From Chitinophagaceae bacterium (GTDB lineage: Bacteria; Bacteroidota; Bacteroidia; Chitinophagales; UBA10324), in NCBI GenBank assembly GCA_016704325.1, contig JADJAG010000008.1, positions 1-64,000 of the forward strand: a stretch of 64,000 bases of DNA, given 5' to 3'. Made by a program: the position numbers and the translations under genes. The notes under the pieces were generated by a model that ran no database searches, was not told the origin of the DNA, and saw only the letters and a list, made by a program, of their open reading frames with translations. This document shows positions 45,509-54,490 of this stretch, one piece after another. Positions within the stretch are counted from its first letter, which is position 1; every line of letters begins with the position of its first letter.

Positions 45509-46327
45509 ATGTCCTATAACTTACTGAAAGGAAAAAAGGGAATCATATTCGGAGCGCTGGATGAAAACTCCATAGCCTGGAAAGTAGCGATGCGTTGCCA
45601 TGAAGAAGGTGCAGCACTTACGTTATCCAATGCCCCCATTGCCATGCGCATGGGGAAAATCGCTGAACTGGCTAAAGCAGTGAATGCCGAAATTATACCG
45701 GCAGATGCAACAAGTATGGACGACCTTACTAAACTGGTGCAACAAACCATGGAAATCCATGGAGGCAAGATTGATTTTGTATTGCATTCCATTGGCATGT
45801 CGCCCAACGTGCGCAAAAACAAACACTATACGGATGCCAATTATGAATTTATGGCAAAGACCATGGACATTTCTGCATTATCGCTACATAAGATCATACA
45901 GGCGCTTTTTCATGCAGATGCACTGAATGAGAACGGATCTATACTCGGACTCACCTATATAGCCGCACAACGTGCTTTCCCGAATTACAACGATATGGCA
46001 GATGCGAAAGCATTGCTTGAGTCCATTACCCGCAGCTGGGGATATCACTATGGCGTGAAGAAAAAAGTACGGGTGAATACTATTTCACAATCACCTACCT
46101 ATACTACTGCCGGTTCAGGTGTTGCCGGTTTCGATATCTTCTTCAATTATGCCGAAGCCATGTCACCATTAGGCAATGCCAGCGCCGATGAATGTGCGGA
46201 TTACTGCGTAACCCTGTTTTCTGATCTTACCAGGAAAGTTACGATGCAGAATCTCTTTCATGACGGAGGATATTCATTCACCGGTGTGAGTGAGAAGATG
46301 ATGGAGTTGTTTGCGAAGAAGAGCTAG
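45509..46327 (+). CDS. fabI: Enoyl-[acyl-carrier-protein] reductase (NADH), FabI type
   Basis: 272 residues from ATG 45509. Short-chain dehydrogenase fold that reduces trans-2-enoyl-ACP in the last step of each fatty acid elongation cycle. Shows the FabI-type cofactor start (KGIIFGALDENSIAWKVA), VLHSIGMSPN, the catalytic Tyr159-x6-Lys166 in NYNDMADAKALLE, and VNTISQSPTYTTAGSG in the flexible substrate loop. Normal length. Functionally paired with accA (malonyl-CoA supply) elsewhere in the window but not co-transcribed with it. Confidence 0.93.
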   Translation: MSYNLLKGKKGIIFGALDENSIAWKVAMRCHEEGAALTLSNAPIAMRMGKIAELAKAVNAEIIPADATSMDDLTKLVQQTMEIHGGKIDFVLHSIGMSPNVRKNKHYTDANYEFMAKTMDISALSLHKIIQALFHADALNENGSILGLTYIAAQRAFPNYNDMADAKALLESITRSWGYHYGVKKKVRVNTISQSPTYTTAGSGVAGFDIFFNYAEAMSPLGNASADECADYCVTLFSDLTRKVTMQNLFHDGGYSFTGVSEKMMELFAKKS

Positions 46328-46329
46328 TT

Positions 46330-46557
46330 GGCAGGTTGTAGGACGTAAGACGTTAGACGTTAGACGTAGGACGTAGGACGTAAGACATAAGGATTGGGGA
46401 ATGGAATCAGGAACCAAGAACGAGGACTCAAGAGCCAGGACATACTTAAAACTAATGACTTAAGACAAGCCATTAACTCGCGACATACTTCCGACTTCCG
46501 ACTAAGTACTTCCGACTAACTACTTCCGACTTCCGACTAACTACTTCCGACTTATTC
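46330..46557. repeat. Degenerate intergenic tandem repeats between fabI and clpC
   Basis: 46338-46391 repeats GACGTTAGACGTAGGACGTA; 46490-46557 repeats ACTTCCGACTAACTACTTCC. Both are related to the repeats at 43596-43730, partly in reverse complement. Confidence 0.75.
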
Positions 46558-46559
46558 CC

Positions 46560-48374
46560 TCACGCATCCATCTTTTCTTCTTTCGGCTGCTTTTTAACAA
46601 CTGCTTTCAGTTTTTCTGCATCAGCAGGGTCAATATCAACCATGATGGTATCACCGGCTTTTACGGCTGCATTCAACAACTCTTCAGCCAGTGGGTCTTC
46701 CAGGTATTTTTGAATGGCACGCTGCAAAGGCCGGGCACCATACTTGGAGTCATAACCGCGTTCTGCGATAAAGTCTTTTGCTGCAACTGAAATATCGAGT
46801 GTGTAGCCAAGTGTGACAATCCTCTTATACACTTCCTTCAGCATAATATCGATGATCTTGTGGATCTGTTCTTTACCGAGTGAATTGAAAATAATTACAT
46901 CATCAATCCGGTTCAAAAACTCAGGTGAGAACGTACGTTTCAACGCACTTTCAATCACTGATTTTGAATGCGTATCCGCAGCTTCCTCCCGGGCACCGGT
47001 CGAGAAACCAATCCCTTGACCGAAATCTTTCAACTGACGCGCCCCGATATTAGAGGTCATGATGATGAGTGAATTTTTGAAATCCACTTTTCGTCCCAAC
47101 CCATCGGTAAGTATGCCATCGTCCAGTACCTGTAGCAATATACTGTAGACATCCGGATGCGCCTTTTCAATTTCATCGAGCAGGATAACGCTGTAGGGCT
47201 TCCTGCGGACTTTTTCGGTGAGTTGTCCGCCTTCTTCATAGCCAACATATCCGGGAGGCGCACCAATCAATCGTGATACAGAAAATTTTTCCATGTATTC
47301 ACTCATGTCTATACGCACCAACGAATCTTCACTGTCGAATAAATAACGTGCTAAAACTTTTGCCAATTCCGTTTTACCAACACCGGTCGGGCCCAGGAAA
47401 ACAAAAGAACCAATGGGCTTACGCGGATCTTTCAACCCTGCCCTGTTCCGCTGAATCGCTTTTGTAATTTTCTGTATGGCTTCCTCCTGCCCCACTACGC
47501 TGCCTTGTAACTCTTCAGCCATGTTCAACAGTTTAGTGCTTTCGCTCTGTGCCACACGTTTCACAGGAATACCCGTCATCATGGCCACCACTTCCGCAAT
47601 ATCTTCTTCCAGCACAGGATAACGCTTAACCTTGGTTTCTTCTTCCCAGGCTGCTTTGGCGGCATCCAATTCTTCGATGAGACGTTTTTCAGAATCCCGC
47701 AGCTTTGCCGCTTCTTCATACCGCTGACTCTTCACCACGCGGTTCTTCTCGCCTTTGATATCTTCTATTTTCTTTTCAAGTTCAATAATGCTGACGGGAA
47801 CATGGATGTTCTTTAAATGCACCTTTGCTCCCACTTCATCCATTACGTCAATGGCTTTATCCGGTAACAAGCGGTCGGTGATATACCTGTTACTCAGCTT
47901 TACACAGGCATCAATTGCTTCCGGTGTGTAATTTACATTATGGAAATCCTCGTACTTGCTCTTGATGTTGTTAAGGATGATCAACGTTTCTTCAGGTGAT
48001 GGCGGATCGATCAATACTTTCTGAAAACGACGGTCCAACGCACCATCTTTCTCGATATACTGACGATATTCATCTAAAGTTGAAGCGCCGATGCATTGCA
48101 ATTCTCCACGAGCTAATGCAGGCTTGAAAATATTAGATGCATCAAGCGACCCGGTTGCTCCTCCTGCACCAACAATAGTATGAATTTCATCAATAAATAG
48201 AATGACATCACGGTTCTTCTCCAGTTCATTCATGATTGCTTTCATGCGCTCTTCAAATTGCCCGCGATACTTGGTGCCGGCCACCAATGCAGCCAGGTCG
48301 AGCATCACGATGCGTTTGTCGAATAATACCCGGGATACTTTGCGCTGATGAATCCGTAATGCAAGACCTTCCAC
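46560..48374 (-). CDS. clpC: ATP-dependent Clp protease ATP-binding subunit ClpC, main part
   Basis: 604 residues to the stop at 46560; the frame continues upstream to about 48427, where it meets the N-terminal part. Contains the rest of the first AAA+ domain (IHTIVGAGGATGSLDASN, ALARGELQCIGASTLDEYRQ), a UVR/coiled-coil region (EKKIEDIKGEKNRVVKSQRY), and the second AAA+ domain with Walker A GPTGVGKTELAK, IDMSEYMEKFSVSRLIGAPP and VILLDEIEKAHPDVY. ClpC unfolds proteins and feeds them to ClpP. The one-base break in an A run suggests a consensus error rather than loss of an important gene. Confidence 0.9.
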   Translation of the reverse strand: MEGLALRIHQRKVSRVLFDKRIVMLDLAALVAGTKYRGQFEERMKAIMNELEKNRDVILFIDEIHTIVGAGGATGSLDASNIFKPALARGELQCIGASTLDEYRQYIEKDGALDRRFQKVLIDPPSPEETLIILNNIKSKYEDFHNVNYTPEAIDACVKLSNRYITDRLLPDKAIDVMDEVGAKVHLKNIHVPVSIIELEKKIEDIKGEKNRVVKSQRYEEAAKLRDSEKRLIEELDAAKAAWEEETKVKRYPVLEEDIAEVVAMMTGIPVKRVAQSESTKLLNMAEELQGSVVGQEEAIQKITKAIQRNRAGLKDPRKPIGSFVFLGPTGVGKTELAKVLARYLFDSEDSLVRIDMSEYMEKFSVSRLIGAPPGYVGYEEGGQLTEKVRRKPYSVILLDEIEKAHPDVYSILLQVLDDGILTDGLGRKVDFKNSLIIMTSNIGARQLKDFGQGIGFSTGAREEAADTHSKSVIESALKRTFSPEFLNRIDDVIIFNSLGKEQIHKIIDIMLKEVYKRIVTLGYTLDISVAAKDFIAERGYDSKYGARPLQRAIQKYLEDPLAEELLNAAVKAGDTIMVDIDPADAEKLKAVVKKQPKEEKMDA

Positions 48375-48406
48375 GATGGCTGTCTTACCGACGCCGGGTT
48401 CTCCAA

Positions 48407-49099
48407 TCAGGATAGGATTATTCTTTTTCTGCGGCTTAAAATCTGCGAAACACGCTCAATTTCTATATCACGCCCTACAATCGGATCGAGTGCTCCTTCT
48501 TCAGCCTGGCGGGTGATATCGCGTCCGAAGTTATCCAGCACAGGCGTTCTCGATTTCACTGCAGGTGCTTTACGCGAACCGGCACCCGGGCGTGACTTCT
48601 CTTCCTCAAATCCTTCATCATCATCAGGCTGATCCTGTGGCGATTCTGATTTCATCTCCTGCTGAAGGAAATCCAGTTCGGCTTTAAATGCATCATAGTC
48701 AATTTCAAAGCGGGCTAAGACTTCCGTCACCACAGCATCCTTATTCTTCAATATGGATAAAATAAGGTGCTCGGTGCCAATGGTATCTGATTTTTGAACC
48801 TTAGCTTCGAGAATCGTGATTTTTAACACTTTCTCAGCCTGTTTTGTCAGTGGCAGGTTATTCACATTGACATTATGGTGGTGAATCGCTTTCTCGCGGA
48901 TTGAATCCTCGATGGCTTTTCTAAGCAGGATAATATCGATATCCATAGATTTCAGCACCTTGATGGCAAGGCCTTCTCCATCGCGGATAAGCCCCAGCAG
49001 CAGGTGTTCTGTGCCTATGAAATCGTGACCCAGCCTCAGGGCTTCTTCCCTGCTGTACGATATCACTTCCTTTACTTTCGGTGAAAACTTTGCTTCCAT
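48407..49099 (-). CDS. clpC: ClpC, N-terminal part (before frameshift)
   Basis: 230 residues, ATG 49097-49099. Two Clp-N repeats (YSREEALRLGHDFIGTEHLL and ILEAKVQKSDTIGTEHLILS) that dock adaptors, then an acidic linker and the start of the first AAA+ domain (DNFGRDITRQAEEGALDPIV). The frame fails after SQILSRRK: one missing A near 48427 turns the expected KNNPILIGEPGVGKTAIVEG (first Walker A, in the downstream frame) into RIILS. Corrected, the protein is about 846 residues, the normal ClpC length. Confidence 0.9.
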   Translation of the reverse strand: MEAKFSPKVKEVISYSREEALRLGHDFIGTEHLLLGLIRDGEGLAIKVLKSMDIDIILLRKAIEDSIREKAIHHHNVNVNNLPLTKQAEKVLKITILEAKVQKSDTIGTEHLILSILKNKDAVVTEVLARFEIDYDAFKAELDFLQQEMKSESPQDQPDDDEGFEEEKSRPGAGSRKAPAVKSRTPVLDNFGRDITRQAEEGALDPIVGRDIEIERVSQILSRRKRIILS

Positions 49100-49657
49100 G
49101 TGCAGTTTTTAATCAAAGTATGAGCCAACCATGTAAAACGTCCAAACTGTCAGATCGAACGCTAAACTTAATAAGAGTTAAAGTTATTTACAAATTTCAA
49201 CGCTTCCCGGAAATTCTTTTCAACAGGGTTGACGAAAAATGTCTGTTCTTATTTTCTATTCATCCTGAAATGTCAAGTTACACAGATTTTTCTACCAACC
49301 TTAATTCATGATCTTATTCCGCAGGAAACATTGAGTTCCATTAAAATGCATCTCTAAAAAACTATTCCCATCCTTTCTCCTCTCCTGCTGAACTACTGCT
49401 GCGTCAACACATGTTTCTAACCTACTGTAAATAGCACTAAACCAGTTGATGTAAGGTATGGGATAGAACAGTAATGCTGCTTTAACAATGCAAATTGACG
49501 ATTTGTTTCTGAAAGCGTTCATAATAAAGATCATTGCAATCCGAGTCAGGTTGCATTACTAACGATTGGTTACCCCGTCAGCATTTCCTGTAATGAAACA
49601 GGAATGGGAATCAAACAATCACATTAGCAATTAGCGATAGCTGTTTCTGCTTACATT
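49100..49657. other. Gene-free stretch between clpC and the STAS gene
   Basis: No convincing gene. A 77-codon minus-strand frame at 49301-49534 has no recognisable content. An imperfect hairpin (CATTTCCTGT / ACAGGAATGG) lies at about 49579-49606. Confidence 0.4.
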
Positions 49658-49665
49658 TATTTTTG
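49658..49665 (+). promoter_or_regulatory. TATTTTTG -7 element of the STAS-rnz operon
   Basis: TATTTTTG lies 31 bases before the ATG at 49696 and fits TAnnTTTG. Confidence 0.5.
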
Positions 49666-49695
49666 GTTATTTTACACGCAAATAATCAGGAAGTA

Positions 49696-50076
49696 ATGAA
49701 ATTCAGCATAGATAAACAAGAAAAATACAGTGTGTTCACATTAGAGAATGAGAAGTTGAATTCCCAAATCGCACCATTGCTAAAATCAGAGATGATTTTA
49801 TTAAATGCTGAGGGTATTCGCAATATTGTTTTTGACATGAGCCGTATCAAGTTTGTGGATTCTTCCGGTTTAAGTTCGATCCTGATTTCAAACCGGCTTT
49901 GCAAAAGTGCCAATGGAACTTTTGTTCTTACCGGTGTGAACGAGAACGTGATGAAACTGATCAAAATTTCCAAACTGGATGAGGTGTTTCAGATAGTTCC
50001 TACCCTTCAGGAAGCAAAAGATCTGGTGATGATGGAAGAAATTGAGCGGGACTTTAATGATGATGTGAAATCATGA
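49696..50076 (+). CDS. STAS-domain anti-sigma factor antagonist
   Basis: 126 residues from ATG 49696, preferred to an upstream GTG because a GGAAG-like sequence and the family start (MKFSIDKQEKYSVFTLEN) follow. Single STAS domain with FDMSRIKFVDSSGLSSILIS; Ser57 in DSSG is the residue phosphorylated by the partner anti-sigma kinase in SpoIIAA-like proteins. C-terminal tail is acidic. No kinase or sigma gene is near. Its stop overlaps the start of rnz by four bases (ATGA), so they are coupled. Confidence 0.85.
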   Translation: MKFSIDKQEKYSVFTLENEKLNSQIAPLLKSEMILLNAEGIRNIVFDMSRIKFVDSSGLSSILISNRLCKSANGTFVLTGVNENVMKLIKISKLDEVFQIVPTLQEAKDLVMMEEIERDFNDDVKS

Positions 50077-50987
50077 TTTTTGAAGTTACCATTTTAGGTA
50101 GCAACTCGGCATTGCCTGCACATGGCAGACATCCCACTGCACAGGTACTGAATCATCATGATAAGCTATTTCTTCTCGACTGTGGTGAAGGCACACAGAT
50201 TCAACTTTCAGCATACCGGATCAAACGTTCAAAAATCAACGAGGTCTTTATCAGCCATCTTCATGGTGATCATTATTATGGACTACTTGGATTACTTACC
50301 TCGTATCATCTTTTAAAACGCATGGAGCCCCTCCACCTTTATTGCCCAAAAGGTTTAAAAGATATTATTGATCTGAATTTCAGATATTCAGATACCCGAC
50401 TGGCTTATGAACTGATAGTGCATGAAATTGATTGCAGCCAATCACAGCAAATTTATGAAAACAGTTATTTAACAGTAACTACCATCCCAATGAAACACCG
50501 AATCGCCTGTTGCGGTTTTTTATTCCGGGAGAAGGAAAGAGATCGTGTTATACTACCCGAAAAACTCAGGCAGTACGAGGTACCCCATACCAGCATTGGC
50601 GAACTAAAATATGGGAAAGATATTCTGGTGAATGGCGTTACGATACCCAATGCGGAGTTAACCCAGGATCCGCCGTTGCCAAGGGCATATGCTTTCTGTT
50701 CGGATACCATTCATTCGCTTGATTTTGTAGAACAGGTAAAAGAAGTAAACCTGCTCTATCATGAAGCTACTTTCATGGAAGAGTCGGCCGAACGGGCAAC
50801 GCTCACTTTTCATTCCACCACAAAACAGGCAGCAACGGTAGCTAAAAAGGCAAAAGCAAAAAAACTACTGATCGGACACTTCTCGGCAAAATATGACAAC
50901 CTTCAATTACTGTTAGATGAAACAAAGACACTATTTCCGGCTACGGAAATTGCAGTGGAAGGTCAGACCTATAAAGTTGAAAATTAG
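50073..50987 (+). CDS. rnz: Ribonuclease Z
   Basis: 304 residues, normal length, ATG 50073 overlapping the previous stop. Metallo-beta-lactamase-fold endonuclease that removes 3' trailers from tRNA precursors. Zinc motif H62-x-H64-x-D66-H67 in SHLHGDHYYGLLGLL; N-terminal LGSNSALPAHGRHPTAQVL and FLLDCGEGTQIQLS; later LPKRAYAF-type RAYAFCSDT, LYHEATFMEESAER and HSTTKQAATVAKKAKAKKL. Converges with the leucine-rich lipoprotein gene, nine bases away. Confidence 0.95.
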   Translation: MIFEVTILGSNSALPAHGRHPTAQVLNHHDKLFLLDCGEGTQIQLSAYRIKRSKINEVFISHLHGDHYYGLLGLLTSYHLLKRMEPLHLYCPKGLKDIIDLNFRYSDTRLAYELIVHEIDCSQSQQIYENSYLTVTTIPMKHRIACCGFLFREKERDRVILPEKLRQYEVPHTSIGELKYGKDILVNGVTIPNAELTQDPPLPRAYAFCSDTIHSLDFVEQVKEVNLLYHEATFMEESAERATLTFHSTTKQAATVAKKAKAKKLLIGHFSAKYDNLQLLLDETKTLFPATEIAVEGQTYKVEN

Positions 50988-50996
50988 CAATCCCCT

Positions 50997-51827
50997 TCAG
51001 TCCTTCACGATAAGCTGAAAATGCCCCATCCTGCCCTGCAGGCAGCCGGGAATCAACAGGGAAACATCAATATACACGACTTCCAGGTTACGCAATTTGC
51101 AGAGTGATTCAGGAATCTCTGTCATGGGTCCGCATTTGGCAAGATCCAATTCTATAAGTGTTACCAGATTACCCAGAGAAACCGGCAAAGACTCCAATGC
51201 ATTTTTTCCGATATACAGGTAGCGTATGCCGGGCAGGTTACCGATTTCGACCGGTATTGCTGTCAGCCTGTTTTCTCCGAGATACAAATATTCAAGAGCA
51301 GATAATTTGCCAATTGCGGCAGGCAGTTGCTGCAAGAAATTATTATTGAGTTTTAACTCATACAGATTAGTGAGGTTACCGATTTCCTCCGGTAATGATT
51401 CCAGTTGATTGTATGCAAATGAGAGGCGCCGGATCTTTTGCAACTGCCCGATTTCAGGTGGCACTTTTTGTAACCTGCTGCTTGTGACCGACAGGTATTC
51501 CAGTTCTTTCAGTTTACCTATTTCCGCCGGCAATGAATCAATGTGTGATCGAAATATTATCAGCTCTTTCAGGTTTTGCAGTTGAACAATTTCGGCAGGA
51601 AGCGAACCCAGATTTTTGTTGGAAATTTTTAAGCGCTGTACAGCAGCCGGATTTTGCAATGCCTTATCGAGGCTGGTGTAAGTACGGTACGTGCCGCAAC
51701 TGCTGAAAATAGTGCAGGCACACAACCATATAATTGCCCGTTGGAAATTGAATGCCCTTAACCAGCCAGCGACGGTTGGAATATAAACAGTCTTCAACAT
51801 CAATCGCAGCACCTGCATGAGCAACAT
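50997..51827 (-). CDS. Leucine-rich-repeat lipoprotein
   Basis: 276 residues, ATG 51825-51827, only three bases after the carotenoid gene's stop, so probably translated from the same message. N-terminal membrane segment with a lipobox-like Cys (LCACTIFSSCGTYRTYTS). Then about seven 23-residue leucine-rich repeats of the form LPAEIGKLKELEYLSVTSSR, SLPEEIGNLTNLYELKLNNN. These form a curved protein-binding surface, here probably outside the cytoplasmic membrane. No link to carotenoid chemistry is visible; partner unknown. Confidence 0.75.
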   Translation of the reverse strand: MLLMQVLRLMLKTVYIPTVAGWLRAFNFQRAIIWLCACTIFSSCGTYRTYTSLDKALQNPAAVQRLKISNKNLGSLPAEIVQLQNLKELIIFRSHIDSLPAEIGKLKELEYLSVTSSRLQKVPPEIGQLQKIRRLSFAYNQLESLPEEIGNLTNLYELKLNNNFLQQLPAAIGKLSALEYLYLGENRLTAIPVEIGNLPGIRYLYIGKNALESLPVSLGNLVTLIELDLAKCGPMTEIPESLCKLRNLEVVYIDVSLLIPGCLQGRMGHFQLIVKD

Positions 51828-51830
51828 TAT

Positions 51831-52469
51831 TTACCAGATATTAAGTACGGTGAAAAACACAATCTGCAAGATAAATAATGGTATTGCAACACCATTATCT
51901 TCTACCGGTTTCATCTTATTAAAAAACAGTTGCATGGCAAAAGAAATATAAAACCAGGCGACAAAATTTTGCAATGGAATGATTGCATGCTGCCAATACC
52001 AGAAATCATATTGAACCGCAACAGGTTCAATAAGATAATCGAGTGCTGTCATTAAAGCTGCAGCAGTTAATTCTATCCATGGCCTGCCTATCCCAATTTT
52101 TCTGACAGTTACATGCGAGATATAAACCAGCATCAGCCAGTTTACTCCAATAATAACCGGTGTCCGGCTAATCTTCCAACCCAGCGCACTACCATAACTA
52201 TATTCCCCGAAGATTATACCTGTATTGACGCCAACGGCTTCCAGAAAAAATCCGGCTATCACTATTGCCAGCATACTCCATACCGCTTTATTATTCCAGG
52301 GATGGTGGAACCAGAGCAAAACACACACAGACAATAAGATATTGAAGGGCACCAAAGTCTGAAACAGTGGTGCTGTTGCACTGTTCAGCAATCCAAATAT
52401 GCCTACGGCATAAAAGACAGTCAACAATACTATTGCAAAGATCAGCTTCTTACTTTTCTTCCCTTCCAT
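51831..52469 (-). CDS. cruF: Carotenoid biosynthesis protein (CruF-like, DUF422)
   Basis: 212 residues from ATG 52467-52469. Six or seven membrane helices. Family words: HPWNNKAVWSML, FFLEAVGVNTGIIFGEYSYG, GWKISRTPVIIGVNWLMLVY and ALDYLIEPVAVQYDFWYWQ, fitting the CruF/CrtC-like C-1',2' hydratase family (PF04240) acting on psi ends of carotenoids. Its start overlaps the glycosyltransferase end by 28 bases. An upstream reading extends the frame to 52640 but only as overlap with that gene. The three-gene order suggests synthesis of a hydroxylated, glycosylated and acylated carotenoid. Confidence 0.8.
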   Translation of the reverse strand: MEGKKSKKLIFAIVLLTVFYAVGIFGLLNSATAPLFQTLVPFNILLSVCVLLWFHHPWNNKAVWSMLAIVIAGFFLEAVGVNTGIIFGEYSYGSALGWKISRTPVIIGVNWLMLVYISHVTVRKIGIGRPWIELTAAALMTALDYLIEPVAVQYDFWYWQHAIIPLQNFVAWFYISFAMQLFFNKMKPVEDNGVAIPLFILQIVFFTVLNIW

Positions 52470-53536
52470 GTAATATTTCCAAAAAATTTTCCGGCAATGG
52501 ACCGTGCGGCAATATAAAGCAATACCACCACTTGAAATACATGGAGCAATACATTCCACAGTGGGTTCTGATCTGCCATCGCGCTGATCAGCGAACGCAG
52601 AAAGATTATCGCCAGCAGCATGAACAGGGCCAGTTGCCAATACCCGGCATAGAACAAAAATGCATAACTAAATACCGTCAGATACAAATAACTCAACAAG
52701 TTGAAAATACTACCTCCGAAGCCGGCAAGAAGGTTTTTGCTGAATCCATTCACCGCCTCGCCAAAACCCATATACATTCTGCATCTGATGAAATTATTTT
52801 CGAGCAAGGTTGCTCCCTTTAATCGTGCCCTCTTTACCAATTTCATAATCTCAATATCTTCTGTCACTTTACCACGAGCCTGGCTGTGCCAGTTGGCAGT
52901 ACGATAATGTTTTGCCTGAAACAGCATAAACTGACCATTGGCAGCAGCAAGCGAGGGATACTTTAACCATTCGATAAAACAAAGTGGCAGCATGCTTAAT
53001 AAAAGGTAGTGCATGAGCGGAACTACCAACCACTCTCCGGCAGTTTTCATATCCTGCCCCGGAAAGAGCGACAGCAACGCTAAATTTTTTGATTTCATCC
53101 TGCTCAACGCGCTGGAAAGCAATGGTCCATTAATGCTGACATCTGCATCCAGGAATAAGAAGTAGTCGCCGGTTGCCTGTCCGGCCAACTGGTGACAAGC
53201 CCAGTTTTTACCCATCCATCCGGCAGGCAACTCTTGCCCTTTGATAAGCCTGCACCTTAATTCAGTTGTACAAAAGCTTTTTACCATTTCAGCTGTTTGA
53301 TCGGTGGAGCCATCGTCCAAAACGAGTATTTCAAATTGCCGGTAATCCTGTTTTGAAAGATCATTCAGCAGGTTAGCAATATTGGCTGCTTCATTACGTG
53401 CCGGTATCAAAATGGAAATGCGTTCTTCTGAACTGAGCCAGCCAAATTGCAGGTGGGTGGGCGTAATGCTGTTAAAAAAAGCAACAGCCAGTCGCAGTAC
53501 CAGGAAAAAAACCGTAATGGCAATAAGCAGATCCAT
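52442..53536 (-). CDS. Glycosyltransferase family 2, probably carotenoid-modifying (CruC-like)
   Basis: 364 residues, ATG 53534-53536. N-terminal membrane helix, then a GT-A domain: ISILIPARNEAANIANLL, ILVLDDGSTDQTAEMV, YFLFLDADVSI (the DxD metal site) and SLAAANGQFMLFQAKHY, KVTEDIEIMKLVKRA with the ED motif. Four C-terminal membrane helices. Such GT2 enzymes beside cruF glycosylate hydroxycarotenoids (CruC). Starts four bases after the acyltransferase stop. Confidence 0.8.
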   Translation of the reverse strand: MDLLIAITVFFLVLRLAVAFFNSITPTHLQFGWLSSEERISILIPARNEAANIANLLNDLSKQDYRQFEILVLDDGSTDQTAEMVKSFCTTELRCRLIKGQELPAGWMGKNWACHQLAGQATGDYFLFLDADVSINGPLLSSALSRMKSKNLALLSLFPGQDMKTAGEWLVVPLMHYLLLSMLPLCFIEWLKYPSLAAANGQFMLFQAKHYRTANWHSQARGKVTEDIEIMKLVKRARLKGATLLENNFIRCRMYMGFGEAVNGFSKNLLAGFGGSIFNLLSYLYLTVFSYAFLFYAGYWQLALFMLLAIIFLRSLISAMADQNPLWNVLLHVFQVVVLLYIAARSIAGKFFGNITWKGRKVRS

Positions 53537-53540
53537 ATCA

Positions 53541-54167
53541 CTATTGCTTGTGCTGGGTTATCATCCATTGTTTGCAAACGGAAAAAAAGTCATTATACGC
53601 CCTTTCAATTTTCGCTATATCCCTTTCTTTTGAACCATGGTATTCTTCGTAGAACAGGTGAAGTGCCGGTTTTCTTTTGGAAAAATAATCAACCAGTGCA
53701 ACGGTAAAAACGATGTGAAAATTTTCTTTGGAATGCTTCATAATATAGGCCAGTCCTTTTTCAAAATGCAGTGCAGCTATATGTTGCGATTCGATCTTTC
53801 CTTGCGGGAATAATTGCAGCAGGTTACCGGGCTCCTCCAGCAGTGCTATGCTAAAATTGAGTGATTCAATGATGTCCTTAGAATTTCTCTTCACTGAAAA
53901 AACACCTCCGTAGTTAAAGAACCAGAACCGGCGTAATTGTTCTTCCAACATCATTACATGGTACTTCTTCCTGAAAGAAACCTGATTCAGATAAAAGAGG
54001 ATGAAGGCATCCCACCAACTGAAGTGATTAGAAAGAACCAGGATTGCCCGGGGAAAACTTTCCGTTTTCCCGTGTACCTGAACAGTTTGAAAATCACGTT
54101 TCAGTATAAATGGAATATACCATTTAAAAAACAAAAGTACCGGGGCTGCATGCTTAGGCCTGATCAT
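53541..54167 (-). CDS. PlsC-type acyltransferase, probably carotenoid glycoside acyltransferase (CruD-like)
   Basis: 208 residues, ATG 54165-54167. Acyltransferase motif NHFSWWDAF (NHxxxxD form) and the second motif FPQGKIES, with an N-terminal membrane-associated helix (PVLLFFKWYIPFIL). PlsC-fold enzymes move acyl chains from acyl-ACP or acyl-CoA to glycerol phosphates or sugars. Being the first gene of an operon with a glycosyltransferase and a cruF-like gene, acylation of a carotenoid glycoside is likely; phospholipid synthesis is the alternative. Confidence 0.8.
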   Translation of the reverse strand: MIRPKHAAPVLLFFKWYIPFILKRDFQTVQVHGKTESFPRAILVLSNHFSWWDAFILFYLNQVSFRKKYHVMMLEEQLRRFWFFNYGGVFSVKRNSKDIIESLNFSIALLEEPGNLLQLFPQGKIESQHIAALHFEKGLAYIMKHSKENFHIVFTVALVDYFSKRKPALHLFYEEYHGSKERDIAKIERAYNDFFSVCKQWMITQHKQ

Positions 54168-54490
54168 CAGTTGCGAAGATCAGTAAATATAAACGGAGAT
54201 TGCAAGCGCGTTGAATTAAATTCCGGATACGCTTTAACAAGCTGGAGAAAAATTACCCGGAAGGCAAAAAGTGCGCATGAAAGATTAAGACAACATTTAT
54301 GTCTTGATTGTATAAATCAGATTACTCAGCACTAGAAAATACGAGGGTACTTTACAGCAACAAATTATGGAATGAGGTTCTGAAGATTCTACTGTTTATG
54401 AAATGCAATACCCTTTCAGGTCCGGCGTTGCAGAAATATTAATTTGGTACACCGGTACATTGCAATGTATTCTGGACTAACTTTGATCAT
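54168..54490. other. Gene-free divergent region
   Basis: 323 bp between divergent genes. I see no gene, hairpin terminator or repeat. Confidence 0.4.

Noticed and set aside
49301..49534. 77-codon minus-strand frame between clpC and the STAS gene
   Set aside because: No conserved motif and no promoter; composition looks non-coding.
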